A DNA stretch of 64,000 nucleotides from Tenodera sinensis (GCA_030765045.1 CM060962.1:143282525-143346524); one strand, 5' to 3'; positions 11,983-25,694 are shown, counted from the first letter of the stretch. Translations and numbers: made by a program. The notes: a model not told the origin generated them from the sequence alone.

Positions 11983-13054
11983 CACTTCACCCCAAATCAA
12001 AACCCTTTACAACAAATAAACACGTCTTACCCCATTTTTATTTGGACTTTAATATCTTTATGTTATGTTATATCGTTATGTATTTAATTGCTCTTACTGC
12101 ATAGGGCATAGATTATAATTATTCTTCCATAAACTTTACTTAAATGCTCTTTAGCCCTTTTAGAATGTAATTAGGGTACCCTAAACTAGACCTGGAACGT
12201 TTCCTTTCCCTTTGGCGTATGCAGTAAGATACACCGATTAAACACCATTCAAACAAAAGCCCAATTAGAAATGTGTCAACAAATTTTGTTCAAACTTCTC
12301 TTTCAACTCCGTAAGTGTAGATATCCTTGAACCGTTTCATTTGTATGAACAGGTACCTCCCAGTAGCGAACGCGCCTAACAACGGATGAGAAGAGCAAGA
12401 CAACAGTTAAGTTTTCTGTATTTCAACGGAAAGGGCAAATTGCACCAACTCACGACAACCAGCAATCAGCTGCTACGTAAATGTCTATTTATTTATTGAT
12501 AACAAACTAATATTTTGTTTTTATTATGCAGACGCAACACGCCATATGATTTAGTGGCCAATGTTAAATTTCATTAGCCGAAAACATGCGAATGTCCCCG
12601 TACGGACATGACAACTGTCCAAATTATTAACAACAAAAACACCTTTCCAGTTCTCAAACTTTCGAGATGTCATTTGAAATGTAAAATGTGTTTGCGTGTG
12701 TACACTCGTACCTAAAGGTAGAATAGCAAATATTCGTACACTCCCTTAAACCGGCAGTTTTTTTTAAAAAATATGCGGGTTCATGTTCCAGTTACGATTT
12801 GTGTGATGAGATCCTTTATATACATCTTAGGTGTGACACTACTACACCTATAAGTATATAAAACGTATAAATAAATTCCTCTTATATTTTCACTAAATTA
12901 TTTTATTTAGAATTTCAAGCTATTTCTTCTATAATCACAACAGATCACTTTGGTTATTTATCTGAAATAAGCCAGATAATTGTGTAACATGATAATGGAG
13001 AATGATTAGCGGAGAACAGAACAGAAAGAATACTGAGGGTCACATGAACTACAC

Positions 13055-13285
13055 ATGGCGGCGCCGTGGCCGAGCGGTTAGCGCGCTCGCCTACCACCTA
13101 GGCGGCCCGGGTTCGATCCCAGGGACCCGCATGTGGTATTCGTGGTGGACGAAGCGGTGTCAGGGCGGGTTTTCTCCGGTTTCCCCCGCCATCTCATTCC
13201 ACCGGTGCTCCATCTTCATGTATCATCAGTGTCACCGCCTGCGGTGCCGTAGTAGTAAAAGCGGGCGTTAAACACTACAACAACA
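13055..13285 (+). mobile_element. tRNA-derived SINE, family A (copy 2)
   Basis: Duplicate of 4193-4423 with the same A box, B box and 13-bp TSD. It arose by the tandem duplication, not by a separate retroposition. Confidence 0.9.
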
Positions 13286-13882
13286 ACATGAACTACACCG
13301 AAATAAGTTGAGAGAATGGAGATGTGACTGATATAAGTAATTTGAGATAGGCAGTGTATGGTCTGTGGCTAAACATAACACAGTTATATGGTGTTAAACG
13401 TATTGGCATCAGATGCTGATAACTCAGTTTTAAAGCAAATTCGGGTGAAACATTGTGGTTGAATGTCTTTAAACCTGCTGTCCCAGTATATAAACATCGA
13501 TTTTTAGCAGCTCTTCATCAGCGTTCTCAAGATTTAATGCCACAAAGATCTCCCAAATCTCGAATTAAGTGAGACACCGAACATCGATTAACTGCCTTCT
13601 TGCATTATGTAGCCCACTATAGAGGTGCTACTTTAACTGCTCTGATGGCATAGTTCGTAACGCCGAAAACTGATGTCCCAAAGTTCATAAGTTTGGTTCC
13701 CATCATAGTTATTTTTTTCTTCCTTTTAATACGTAAATTCCATACAAAGAAATGCCGCGATTTGTATCTCAGGATACGATTCTGATTGGCCAATGCAATA
13801 TTACCACTATGGCTTCCGTGATTCGGGACACTGCAATTAGTATGCTGAAGATTGCCTGTCGGACAACATGGCAAATGTGTAC

Positions 13883-15906
13883 AGAAGTTGCAGATATGCA
13901 CCTTATTTACGGTGAATCAAGAAGTAAGTAAGTTTATTTTGTCACTGCCATACATGTACAGATGGACACGCCAATAGAAAGAAGATACACTTAATTATAA
14001 AATTCATGTAAGGAATAAAAATATTTGTTTATAAGATAATCCTTTAAACAAGTTTTAAGGCTGTTTAAAGATTTGATGCACATTATTTCTTTTGGCAAAT
14101 TATTTACCACGTTACTTATGGAGCATACTGGTGACTTTGTAAATTTAGATGTCCTATAATGCGCTATATGTATATTACTTTTATTTCTGGTGTCGTAATT
14201 GTGTACATCTGTATTTAAAATAAATGATTCAGGATACGTTTTGTAACATAAAGCAGATTTATAAATAAAAATAGCTGTGAGAGTCAAAATTTTAAATATA
14301 CTAAAAACATCTCTAAGAGAATCCCTAGGTGTTAAATTAAAAACAATTCTCAACATCCGTTTTTGAATAAGGAAAACCCTTTGAATATTGTAAGCATGCC
14401 CCACAAGATCACGTTATACATTAATACATAATGACCAAGAGAAAAATAAATATTTAATAAATTTTCGAGATCCAAGGATTGTTTAAGACACCTAAGAGCA
14501 AAACGCACTTTATTTAATCTCTTGCATATATCATCCAAATGAGCATTAAATTTTAGTTTTTCGTCAACGAAAATACCTAAAATTTTTGCAATAGGAGCAG
14601 TTTGAGTATTTATCAAGGGAGGAAACAAGGTATTATGAAACGACAAAATAATCATCTTACCCATGTTTACCATTGACTCATTTTATAAAAGAATAATTGG
14701 TATCATTAATACGTTTATCCAATTCATTACTTGCTGATATAGCCATAGACACATCATCAGCATATATTATTAATTTATCACTATCAATGTATTGATCCAG
14801 ATCGTTAACATAAAGTAGAAACAATAATGACCCCAAAATGGACCCCTGAGGCACACCTATATTCAAAGGGTAGTAATGGGTTAGTTACCGCGGCACTGTA
14901 CAATGAATGGTATCCAATAGGCACCAACCACATCATACAACGCTTCAGTCCATCGATACACGTTTGCGAGAGAGGAACCTTCCAGGTTAACAGGGGCGAT
15001 ACGGATGTTACACGAACTCGCTGCACAGTGCAATTTGAAGTGAATGTTCTGCAAAGTATTGCAGAAGAGTCATCTACCAGCACACGTGCTATTGCACGTA
15101 CACTGGGTACTAACCATGTTTGCGTATGACAAGCCATACATACATGAGGAACTACTTCACCCATTTCACCGTCAGAAGGTACAAGCACTAAGACCGGACG
15201 ACTTTGGCCCTCGGCAACAATTTTGTAACTGGGCTTTACTCCAGCAGCCTGATTTCTTTTCATCAGTATTGTTTACTGATGAGGCCGTGTTCATCAGAGA
15301 TGGTCTAGTCCTCAATTCAAGAAAAAGCCATGTGTGGAACTATGTGAATCCACATGCTGTCGTGAAGAAGAGTCACCAGCAGACGTTTTCAGTGAACATA
15401 TGGGTTGGAATTATTTCAGCCCATGTCACTGGCCCATATCTGCTTCTCTCTCGGTTAAATGTACATTTTTATCTTCATGTGTTACGGAACATTTTACCTC
15501 TGTTTTTAGAAGATGTGCCCCCTTCATATTCGTCGTTAAATGTGGCCACATGACGGAGCTCCGCCCCATTTCTCCCTGGCTGTGCAAGAGCATTTGACCC
15601 ATGTTTATGCTGCCCGATGGATTGGAAAATGGAGTCCAACTGCAGCAACGCACTCCCGACCTCAACCCAATTGATTTCTTTTTCTGGCGTCACCTCAAGT
15701 CTATGGTGTATGAAACACATATTACCTCAGAAGAGGACCTAACAGCTCGAATAATAAAATTGCAGCATCTGAGGTTATTCCACACACACAAGACATTTTG
15801 GATAGAGTACGACAATCGTTTCTTCGCCGCTGTCAACTTTGCGTTGAAAACGCAGGTTGCCATTTCGAGCAGTTCCTATGAAGCAGACATAAAGACTTGC
15901 ATTTAG
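13883..15906 (+). pseudogene. mariner-like transposase pseudogene (duplicate)
   Basis: Duplicate of 5021-7044 with the same frameshifts and the same LINE insertion. No substitution that restores any frame was seen. Confidence 0.85.
13928..14871 (-). pseudogene. 5'-truncated LINE fragment in mariner (duplicate)
   Basis: Duplicate of 5066-6009, carrying the same RT palm, YADD and HNYDTR segments in the same broken frames. Confidence 0.85.
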
Positions 15907-16831
15907 TATTTGTTATTTTATTTAGGTTCGTTCGCCCTTTAAACTGCCTCCTATTTTGAAGTGCAGCATGCGAAAGTTGTATTAGCCAGGATTCAACCTT
16001 TGTGAGAAAGATTTGTAATTAATTATACTGATATATGTTATTATGTTGAAATAAAATGCACACATTTAAACAAAAATTAAAAGCTCATACAACACTTAAT
16101 GAAAACGGAGAGAAATGAATGAGACTCGAATTCGATAACCTTAGCTTGAAAGCCAATGTCATAACTAAAGGCCGGAGTGATATGCGCTCGCATGCGATAG
16201 ATTAGCTGGACGCAGAGTATGAATGACGTCAGAAGTACAGCACGGCCATAAATGTGCAAACGGCTGCCACTAGAAGCAAAAGTTTGTAGTACTCTGAGAA
16301 CTAATGAAACATTGCCTTGCAAGAGTGTGCAGACGCAAGGTCAATGTGTAGTATAGCGTGACTGTTTTGTTTCTTCTTGCAGTGAGCTGCAGACGTGGAG
16401 TAATAAGTGTTCTTTAGTGTTAATATGATGCTTGTAGGTTGTGCTGCAGTGAAACGGTTTTCATGGTCAGGCTGTACTTACCCGCAATTGTTTACATGCG
16501 CGAGCGATAACTGTAATGTCCATGTGCAGTACACTTATGGGAAAACGCACACGTCTCCGGCCTTTAGTCGTAACCATTGCGCCAGAAAGATCACTCCGAC
16601 ATCTCTCTTAATTTTCGTGTGCTATGTACTCAATGGTATTATCATTAGCCAGTGGCGTACTGGCACTTTAGAAACTTACAGCCTACTTCCTCATTTGAAC
16701 CAACAGACCATAAGTCTATCTCAAATTACTTGTTTAGGACATCTCCACTTGCTCTGAAAATATTTCGGCGTAGTTCATTAACACCCTGATACACACAGGG
16801 GGTTAATATAAATACACACACGCACGCACAC

Positions 16832-17086
<255 letters not shown>

Positions 17087-17725
17087 TAAATACACATACA
17101 TACACACACGGTGTAAATGAGTAACACCGCACGAGTTTACAGGTGATAGTTCATAGACAATAAATTTGGGATAGGATTACAAATTGCACAACTGTGCCTT
17201 AAAATTGTTTGGGGGTATGCATGCCAGTGCTCATATCCACTGCACCTAAAACGTATGATGAGAAAATAAGTGGACAGCTTTCGTGGCCTGAGTATTTAGC
17301 GTAATGAACTTCTTGCCAGGACGAGGTTGGATTAAGAGCTCCAGTTCAAATCCCCATAGCCGCATAATTTTTATGTTCGTTTTTCTGTCTTTATTTCTTA
17401 AGCATATGCTGTGTTTAACTTTATTTACATGAAACATTCGTGTTCTGTTGTAATTTTTCATTTAACCAATGTTTAAGCTTTTTATTTCAAATTCGTTTAA
17501 CTATTATTTATTCTTTCATCACCCAAATAATATACACACACTGAAAACTGCATACGTACTTCAACAGATGGTTTAAGCTTAATATCAGCTTTCAAATAAG
17601 TAAATTATTGATAAGCTTTTGAAAGAGCCATATGTGACTGAATTATTATAAACGTAAGTTGAATTGATATTAACATTACAATGCAATAGGTAGATACAAG
17701 CAGAACAAAGGTAAGGAAACAAATT

Positions 17726-18832
17726 ATGAGTAGGCGCAGATTTCAGAGGAACTGCTCGAAACGGTGACCTCTGACATCAATGCACAGGCGATATCGACGC
17801 AGAAATGATTCGCGAACCCTTCTGAACATTCCTGGTGCGTTGCGAATCTCATCACTGGCTGCAATAATGCGGACAACCAGCGTCTCTTCAGAATCAATTA
17901 ATGATGAATACACCATTGTCTGAAGATGGCCCCAGAAAATGAAATTGATGGGGTTGAGATCCGGCTAACGAGGTGGCCAGGGCACGGTAGGACTGCCTCT
18001 TTCGGCCCAACGGTTGGGGAAGACTCGATTTAGATGCTCCTCTTCGTTTATAGCATAGCGCACAGGAGCTCTGTTGTGTTGGAAATGCAGTTGAGCTGAA
18101 TATTAAGGGCACAGTACATCCTTCAGAAATGTTTTATAAGCGTTGCCACGCAGTTGAGGAGGAAGAAAATATGGCCCAATGACGTGATCAGAAACAATGC
18201 CAGTCCATATGTTCACCATAAACTGCTATTGCTGGCTCTTGTCAACAGTGGCATGGGGGTTTTGTATGCCCATGTGCGACTACTCTTGTAGTTCAGAATT
18301 GACCCACCCCTGATAAACATAGCTTCATCGGTGAACAACACAACTGAAAACAGTTCCGGTGGCTGCCTTAAGGACCATTCGCAAACTTGCAAGCGTAAAT
18401 CTCAATCCTTTGGAGCTAAGGCTTGCATCATTTGCAGATGGAAGGAGTAGAGCTGCTCCTCATGCAAGACTTGCCATGCACTTGTGTGGTTGACGCCCAT
18501 TGTATGTGCAATAGCACAGGTGCTGGTTGACGGTTCCTGTTCCAGTAAACCCAGAACATTTTCTTGAAACTCCGGAGTGCGACGGGTACGTGTTGCACCG
18601 CAATCTGCTTTATTTGCCACCACAGAACCATGTTCTCGCTAACGCTTTGGTCAGAAGCGAATGGTCTAACCACTCGGCTACGACTGGTTGACGGTTCCTC
18701 TTCCAGTAAACCCAGTACCCTTCCATCGATTTGGATATGCGACGTTGAGATGATTCCGCACATTTATATCTAAGTATGCTGGAGCTCAAGTCCGCTATTT
18801 CAGCAGCTGTGTACTGGTACGTATCGTACTGT
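17726..18832 (-). pseudogene. mariner-like transposase pseudogene (copy 2)
   Basis: Duplicate of 8940-10046, with single-base differences at 17982 and 18453. The hAT insertion at 18841 follows. Sequence right of the hAT (22054 onwards) may be the missing 5' flank of this mariner, though no inverted repeat was identified to confirm it. Confidence 0.75.
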
Positions 18833-18840
18833 AGTGGAAA

Positions 18841-21800
18841 CAGTGTTGCCAATTTAGCTTTTTTCCCGCTAAATCTAGCTTTTTTAAATTTCGTGTTAGC
18901 GGCAAAAAACTACTATTCCCGCTTAGCGGGAATTTTAGCTTTTTTTTGCATTAATAGGGCATTTATAAAAAATAGGCAGTATTAGGACACCCCTGAAGAA
19001 AATGAATCCATGGAAGTATATGACTGTTTTGTTAGAAGCACGAGATAAGAGCGATGAGGGAGCTAGGTTCCGTTATCGTAACACAACTCTCTATTAAAAC
19101 GTAAACTATGATGGATAATAAAGAGGACGGAAAATAAATACTCTTCAAACCGGAGACTTGAGATAACGAATAAACAATAACATCTTATTCAGCATACACC
19201 GGAGAGATTTCTCCAGCCTACGTCCCTCAAAGTAATTGCGTGTGGTACAGATATTGGTGTTTCCGGGACTTTAGCTAGGCTACTCGCTATTTATTAACTG
19301 CGTTTATGCTTCTCGCTTCTGCTTATACTGGCAGTAAACTCTGAGTGTATGTGTGTGTGTTATTTAAAACACGTATCTGTTTATCCCATGCAGACTTATT
19401 GCTGATGGCATTTGTTTGTTCCTCTTTCCTCCTCCTAGCATAACAGATGCAGGTGGCCTGTGTCTGGTTCAAGAAATTATATAATTATTTACAGTAACTT
19501 AAAACCTAAAGAAACTTTTCAGTTGCGTTGTTCCCGTCCCCTTCATTACGCACTCTCATCTCGGTGTGCTACAAGTGCAAGTAGTGCATTGAAAACGGGT
19601 GTAGTCGGTTCATGTATAGTGATTCTGTGATTGATAATATTTAGTCATTGTGTTAACTGTTATTCTACACTTTTATTGTTACAAACTACTTCGTATTCGT
19701 GTGAAATTCCTCCAAAATATCAACAGCATTTTCGAAAGGAGTGGCTTAGTGACCCCGCTTTTAAGGACTGGCTTTTAGAAGTGCCGAGTGATAAAGATAA
19801 AGTTAAATGCAAATTTTGTAAAGCTATCTTTAACGCAAAACGCAGTGATCTTTTGCAGCATGCTAAAACTAAAAAGCATTTAGCATCATCTAGTGCATTT
19901 AGCTCTTCAAGAAGGTTGGACCAATTTGTTAGCTTAAGTAGAGATTCAGAGAAGTTACGAAATGCCGAAGCTTCTCTCTCACTTTTTGTTGCGTGTCATT
20001 CATCACTATTAAGTATTGACGACCTTGGTGAACTTTGCAAATCTATGTTTAGTGACAGTCCAACGGCGGCAAATATTCAGTTGCACAGGACAAAATGTAG
20101 TGCGTTGGTGAACTTTCTTTTAGGTCCCCATTTTGAGAAAGTATTGCGAGAAGATATAGGGACTGGAGTGTATAGTATACTTATTGACGAGTCAAACGAT
20201 ATCAGTGTTACCAAAATTTTGGGGTTTGCAATAGTGTATTTTAGTCTTAGAAACGGTGGGTTAATTTCTACATTTCTAGCTTTTTCTGAGCTACAATCTT
20301 GTGACTCTGAGTCAATCGCTGCCTGTGTTTTGAAAACATTGCGTGAGAAAGGGTTAGATATAAAGAATTTAAAGGGTATCGGCGTTGATAATGCTGCTGT
20401 TATGACAGGCGTCAACAATGGAGTTTGCACTAGATTGCGCCAAAAATGTCCAGGGCTCATAATGATACGCTGCGTGTGCCATTCTTTGCAGCTGGCAATT
20501 TCTTCCGCTGCTCAGTATCTTCCAACAAACCTGGATTTTCTGATACGCGAAACCTACAATTGGTTTACCCACTCGGCTTTACGTCAGAGTTAATATAAGG
20601 CTTTGTATGCTGCTATTAACGATGGTCATCAACCTCACAGAATTGTACAAGTATGTCAGACCCGGTGGCTTTCAATAGAAAGTGCTGTTGTCAGATTACT
20701 TGACCAATGGCTTGAACTTAAGACTATGTTTAGCATGGCCAAATCAAGAGAGAGAGACTATTCTGCCTCACTCTTGCATGCTATGTATGTTGATGAAAAA
20801 AATCATGCATTTCTCCTATTCATTCGACCAGTACTAAGCGACGTTCAAAGGGTTAATAAATCATTTGAATCGCAAGCGGCAGATCCGTGTAAATTATTGG
20901 AGGATCTAGTACTTTTGGTAGAGAGTATAGCAAGAAAATTTGTACCTCCAACTTGCAAAGAAGATTTCCTTATTGATAACCTTGAGAATTATGTGGACTG
21001 GCATGCGTATTTAGGCTATGAAGTGGAGGAGAAACTTCGGGGTTTAAAATTACCTCCTGACGACGAAAAGGATTTTAGGAAGCGGTGTATCACTTTTTTG
21101 TTGAAGCTACATTGTGAACTGCAGGCAAGACTTCCCGATAATGTAAAAATTTTAAGAAAAGTATCCATCTTGTCCGTTGAAAATTCTTTGCGAGTAGTGA
21201 AAGAGTCCCTTATTCCAGTCATGAAATATTTAAATATTCCTCCTGAAAAAATCACAAAAGCAGAATTTCAGTGGCAGAACTTAATTACTGTAACCTGGAA
21301 GGAAACTTCACAGACATTGCGTTTCTGGCATGAGGTGGCAAGTTACAAAGATGCATCGGGTGTTAATCCCTTTCAAGAGCTAGCTGACGTAGCAGTATCT
21401 TTGCTGGTACTACCTTGGTCCAATGCCGAGATAGAGAGACTTTTTAGCATGATGAACATAATAAAAACCAAACTCCGTAACAGAATATGGGAACACAAAT
21501 GTTAAATTCAATTACAGCAATCAGGTCAGGACTTCGTCGGATGGGCAAGTGTTGTAAAAATTATCAGTTTCCCCCCGAAGTATTAAATAAAACAGGGACA
21601 TTGGCTTCGTATAGTAGTGGTTCGAGTGATGACACACCAAGTACTTCACAAACACCAGAGGAACATACTACTTCAATTCTCTTCCCTGAAATTCACGAAA
21701 TCGACCCCGATGATGCAGAGGAAGTGCAGCTCCACTTCTAAATGAGATAATGTAGTAATGTCATTCGTTATTAACATAAAGCTAAATGAAGCAGTAGTAT

Positions 21801-22045
21801 TTATTACGTAGAATAGATTAAATTGCGTTCAGTAAGTTCAGAAGTAGCCATGGAGGCCGGTGAACATTGAACATGTCAATAACGTACGTAACACTACGTC
21901 GTTATAGAATATTGATAACTAATAATTACAGCTAAATAAATCGTTAGCTTTTTTTCTAGCTTTTTTCTCAGTTCATATTTAAGCTTTTTGGCTTATTTTG
22001 AACGACGATCTAGCTTATCTCCTTGAGTATGGGTTGGCAACACTG
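18841..22045 (+). mobile_element. Complete hAT transposon A with TIRs and TSD
   Basis: A 3205-bp element bounded by CAGTGTTGCCAA on the left and TTGGCAACACTG on the right, which are perfect inverted repeats of 12 bp. The 8-bp duplication AGTGGAAA lies on both sides (18833-18840 and 22046-22053), as expected for hAT. Subterminal regions on both sides are rich in TAGCTTTTTT-like motifs in opposite orientation. It carries a single transposase gene. The perfect TSD and few lesions suggest a relatively young insertion into older mariner DNA. Confidence 0.95.
19631..21741 (+). pseudogene. hAT transposase with BED finger, one stop and one frameshift
   Basis: The first 320 codons include a BED-type finger (CKFC, Cys60/Cys63, His77/His83), then a DESNDIS segment and VDNAAVMTG, typical of the hAT RNase H-like core, then CVCHSLQLA. 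A single TAA at 20591-20593 interrupts the frame, which then runs on in register for 300 codons (20603-21505). The C-terminus has LPWSNAEIERLFSMMNIIKT, the hAT dimerisation block. Near 21484-21487 an extra AT shifts the frame; the continuation MLNSITAIRSGLRRM is in the next frame to 21741. The true start is uncertain; the upstream Met is within a leader-like stretch. Two small lesions only, so this is a recently inactivated gene. Confidence 0.9.
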
Positions 22046-22053
22046 AGTGGAAA

Positions 22054-22661
22054 CTACACGAGTAACGCAGTAGGATGCGCACCAAGGATTCCATTGAGGC
22101 ATTTAGCGCATGCGCAGGAATATTATTAAGTTCAGGTCGTTCATCCCAATACACAGATGGCTAAAAAGTTGCACACCTTACGTATTAAGATACGAAAACG
22201 AATGTTAACAAATTGTCACAACCATTCGTTCTCAAACTTCGACGCCCTCTAGCGTCCAAAGCGTGTATTTCCGGACAGGATTTCCTAAATGAAAACCGAT
22301 CAGTTTGTCATCCCGCACAACATACTAAACGTTGTCGGTGTTCTTTCTGCTTTATACGTAAATCAGTTCTAAACAATTCATATTTATATGTATATTTTTG
22401 TAGGTCCCGGCAAAATATTATTTAGAAACGTGTTCATGGAACCTTATTTATACGTAATTCGCTGTTATAGGTATTAAATTTCAGTGAAATACAACTGAGT
22501 TTTATGTAATTAATATGAGTATACGGCATACGCTATATTAAATGAAACTCGAGGCGTACTTTCCTTATCTTTGTTGACAAAGACGCAAGCTGAGCGGGCG
22601 GCTTTCGGTCGTGGAAACAGAAGACAAAGGCGTTTGCCGGCGGCTTTCAGCACGACAATGT
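22054..22661. other. Right flank of hAT A; no gene recognised
   Basis: Possibly the 5' flank of the mariner interrupted by the hAT. No clear frame, SINE or inverted repeat was found. Confidence 0.4.
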
Positions 22662-22672
22662 CGTAGCAACAA

Positions 22673-22840
22673 GTGGGAGTGAGTGAGTGAGTGAGTGAGT
22701 GAGTGAGTGAGTGAGTGAGTGAGTGAGTGAGTGAGTGAGTGAGTGAGTGAGTGAGTGAGTGAGTGAGTGAGTGAGTGAGTGAGTGAGTGAGTGAGTGGTG
22801 GTGTTTAAGGCCCCGTCGATAACTAGGTCATTAGGGCCCG
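22673..22840 (-). mobile_element. Ultra-short SINE-like insertion with (ACTC)n tail, copy 1
   Basis: On the minus strand a core of about 43 bp starts GGGCCCTAATGACCTAGTT and runs directly into a (CACT)n tail of about 120 bp. The insertion is flanked by a perfect 11-bp duplication CGTAGCAACAA (22662-22672 and 22841-22851). The same core with the same left edge and a short (CTCA)n tail occurs at 37406-37464, also between direct repeats. No A box or B box is present in the core. Confidence 0.75.
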
Positions 22841-22929
22841 CGTAGCAACAAAGATAAAAATGTGTGGTACTTGGTGTTTACTGTTGAACAGCGGATTTTC
22901 TTTAGGTTGTCAATTACTTTCAATTAGGC

Positions 22930-23215
22930 ATGGAGAACAGAAAAAGGAAATGTTATATAGTAGACCAGAAAGTAAAATTTACGAGAGGTGGAACTTAAAC
23001 CACACAACACCAAAACCGAAATTGCTTCAGACTTAGGAATTTCTTATACGCTAGGTGCAGTCAGCAGTAAAAAAAAAAAAAAAAAGATTTATCTATGCAC
23101 TTAATGCAAGAAAAGTGAAACAGGCCAAGTTAACTTATTTCTTTAAAGCAGGGCCAAGTTCAAAAGAATGTATTCTTCGTACATGTGTTTGTTGTTTGTA
23201 ACATTTTACACATGT
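22930..23215 (+). pseudogene. pogo/Tigger-like transposase remnant, internally deleted
   Basis: Starts MENRKRKCYIVDQKVKF, then after a one-base shift VELKPHNTKTEIASDLGIS, resembling the CENP-B-type helix-turn-helix start of pogo/Tigger transposases. After a poly-A run (23070-23086) the frame LNARKVKQAKLTYFFKAG resembles the short basic C-terminus of the same family. The DDE core between them is gone. Assignment rests on short motifs and is tentative. Confidence 0.4.
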
Positions 23216-23249
23216 AGGCCCACTGTGTCGGTTTTCATTCTTTTTTTTT

Positions 23250-23940
23250 TTTAATATGATGTACCTACCTATTATCAAAATCTCATTTGTAAGTAATTCT
23301 GAGTTACAAGTAATCTTCCCTCTTCCCCTTGATATACACATAAACCATGTTCAACTGTGTGTATTAATAATTTTGCTTAAAACACACAATTTGTCACTTT
23401 TCTTTGTTAAATTTTTTAAATTTAACAAAAACTCTCGTGCATTGTCATATTATGAGAACGCAGTTTGAATGAACTTTATTCGTAAAGTATTGCGTAGCGA
23501 ATGATCCCCACTACACGTGCTGCCTCACTATCTGAAAGGGGAATCCCTTATATAAGATTTGGACACTGTCACAATGTATTACCTGGCAGAGCGTTGAAGC
23601 GTATTGACCTTGGTGATCGAACGCTACGATCGCTTCTTATCTTGTTTATTAGAAGAGCGAAATATCAGTAACTTGTAGTATAGCCAGTGATAAAACACAA
23701 ATAGATGATCTCTCGCGCCTGCCGATATATGAATCGTTGCTGTCCTGGAGATATGATTGCATCTGAACAGTGTACGCACACCGTCTAGCGATGTTTATGC
23801 GATAAGTTCGCGTAAACAACAGGGCAGTTCTTTCCGATACGCTTCATGGCTTTGTCAGGTAATACACGTTGCCCTTGTCTTGTTTAAAGCAGAGCATTTA
23901 TACAGTGCGGTATCTTACGTGAAGTGATTGGTGATATAAT
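23250..23940. other. No recognisable feature
   Basis: No gene or repeat was recognised between the pogo-like remnant and the hAT pseudogene that begins near 23950. Confidence 0.45.
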
Positions 23941-23954
23941 GCTGAAAGTAGTCA

Positions 23955-25465
23955 AGTATTCGCTCTCGTATGCAACAATATGTTGCTGAATTTAGTGGCA
24001 TCTTTACAAGTGATGGAATAATTCTATTCCGTGAAAGATGTGGGAAATCAGTAAATGCAGAGCAACAATCTCAAGTCCTGCAGCATTTAGTAGATAGTAA
24101 TCATGGAATGACCGCTTCACGTACACTTCTAGGCAAGTTATTTTAGGTGAACAAGCTTCCTCTTCACATATCCTAGTTACTTAAAATTCCGAATATTATG
24201 TAGATGTATCCAAAACTTTTCTTTCGTGTGATATTCCTTTATATAAATTGAGAAGTCCAGAACTCAGAAATTTTCTTACGAAACACACACATTTTGAAAC
24301 ACCAGAAGAAACAACATTGAGAAAATTGTATGTGCCTGCCTGTTACGAAGAAATGCTAAGAAAGATCAGAGCAGAAACTGAAAATAAAACAATTTGGATA
24401 ACCATTGACGAATCACCGAGCTCTAGCGGTGGGAAAACGAGGAAAGTTGTGGTAGGTGTGCTAGAAAATGATGAAATAGTTTCCAAGCGGTGTTTTCAAT
24501 TAGCATGCAGAGAAACATCAACATGGAATCGTGTAACAATGGCTAGGTTATTCAATGAATTTCTGCAGTTGTTATGGCCGAATGGAATGAAATTTGGTAG
24601 AGTTTTACTATTACTTACGGATACTGCTCCATATATGAAGGAGGTAGCCGAAGAACTTTCTGTAAGCATCCCAAACATGATATAGGTAACTTGTATGATA
24701 CATGGTTTACGCAGAGTATGTGAGCAGATACGTACCTACTTTCATTATATTCTAAAGTGGACAAATTGATCTCAAATGGCAAAAAGGTGTTTGTAAAAGC
24801 GCCACCAAGAATTGATTTGTTCAGAGCCAAAACTCCAGAGCTTGCACTTCCACCTAGGTCCATAGTTACTCGGGAAACATGGTTGGAAGCAGCAGTGTAT
24901 TATGCAAACGATGTGAACATTTGAATCGGTGAATGGAGAACTATAAAAGGATTACGCTTCTTCAATTGAAATTCCTCAGAACTTACTCAGTGTCAGTACC
25001 CTACAAATTAATTGTCTTACATATCTGCAAGACATGTACATTACATATCTGCAGGTTTTTGTTTCACTCTATCAAAAATTAGAAACATCAACCAGCTGGT
25101 TAACTAAGACAGTTAATGAAGTGCATGACATTGAGAGAAAAAAGTTTAAGGTCCAAAAAATGGAAGTTATTAAATAAAAAATTAAAAGTGCATTGGAAAA
25201 AAGTGGTGATTTCATATTACATGTAAAATTGCCAAGGTTTTGAGAGGGAAAGTAGACCTTGGTGAAATTGAAAATGTGTGCGTCAGTGACATCCCTTTGA
25301 CGAAATATTCAAGACTATCATCATGTCATGTTGAAAGGGCCTTCTCCTGGTATTGTGCACTGTTTTGAAGACAACCGACATCATTTATGATGGAAAACTT
25401 GGAGAAAGGTTTGGTGGTTCACTGCAACAGTCAGTTGTTTCAACCCACCACTGCCTCTGCATGAT
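23955..25465 (+). pseudogene. hAT transposase pseudogene, CGGBP1-like family
   Basis: The N-terminal part (23960-24150) has a BED-like finger fragment ILFRERCGKSVNAEQ and LQHLVDSNH. The core frame 24248-24685 gives ETTLRKLYVPACYEE, TIWITIDESPSS and LLLLTDTAPYM, matching the order STLRKTYV, VWLSVDEIPD and LLFVTDAGPYM in the element at 43341-46629. Beyond 24685 the frame breaks repeatedly; a shifted C-terminal trace with VERAFS-like bases lies near 25330-25450. Termini and TSD were not found. The element is much more decayed than its relative at 43341. Confidence 0.8.
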
Positions 25466-25694
25466 TGGTGAGTGAATTTTAATATGTTTTATAATATTGA
25501 AACAAAATATTTTTGCATTTTAATGCGTATCTTTTATAGTTCTCTTACATAAAAAATAAAATATTTCAAGCTTTTTAGCACATAAAAATCCGTCCTCTAA
25601 TAACTGTTTCCCCTGTGAGCAGCTGGAAGACTACAACAATAGTTGCATAATCACTAAAAAGTAACTTTTTACATTCATATCTTCATTTTTCTCA

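Noticed and set aside
22673..22840. CRISPR-like regular repeats
   Set aside because: Simple GAGT units without spacers; a retroposon tail explains them.
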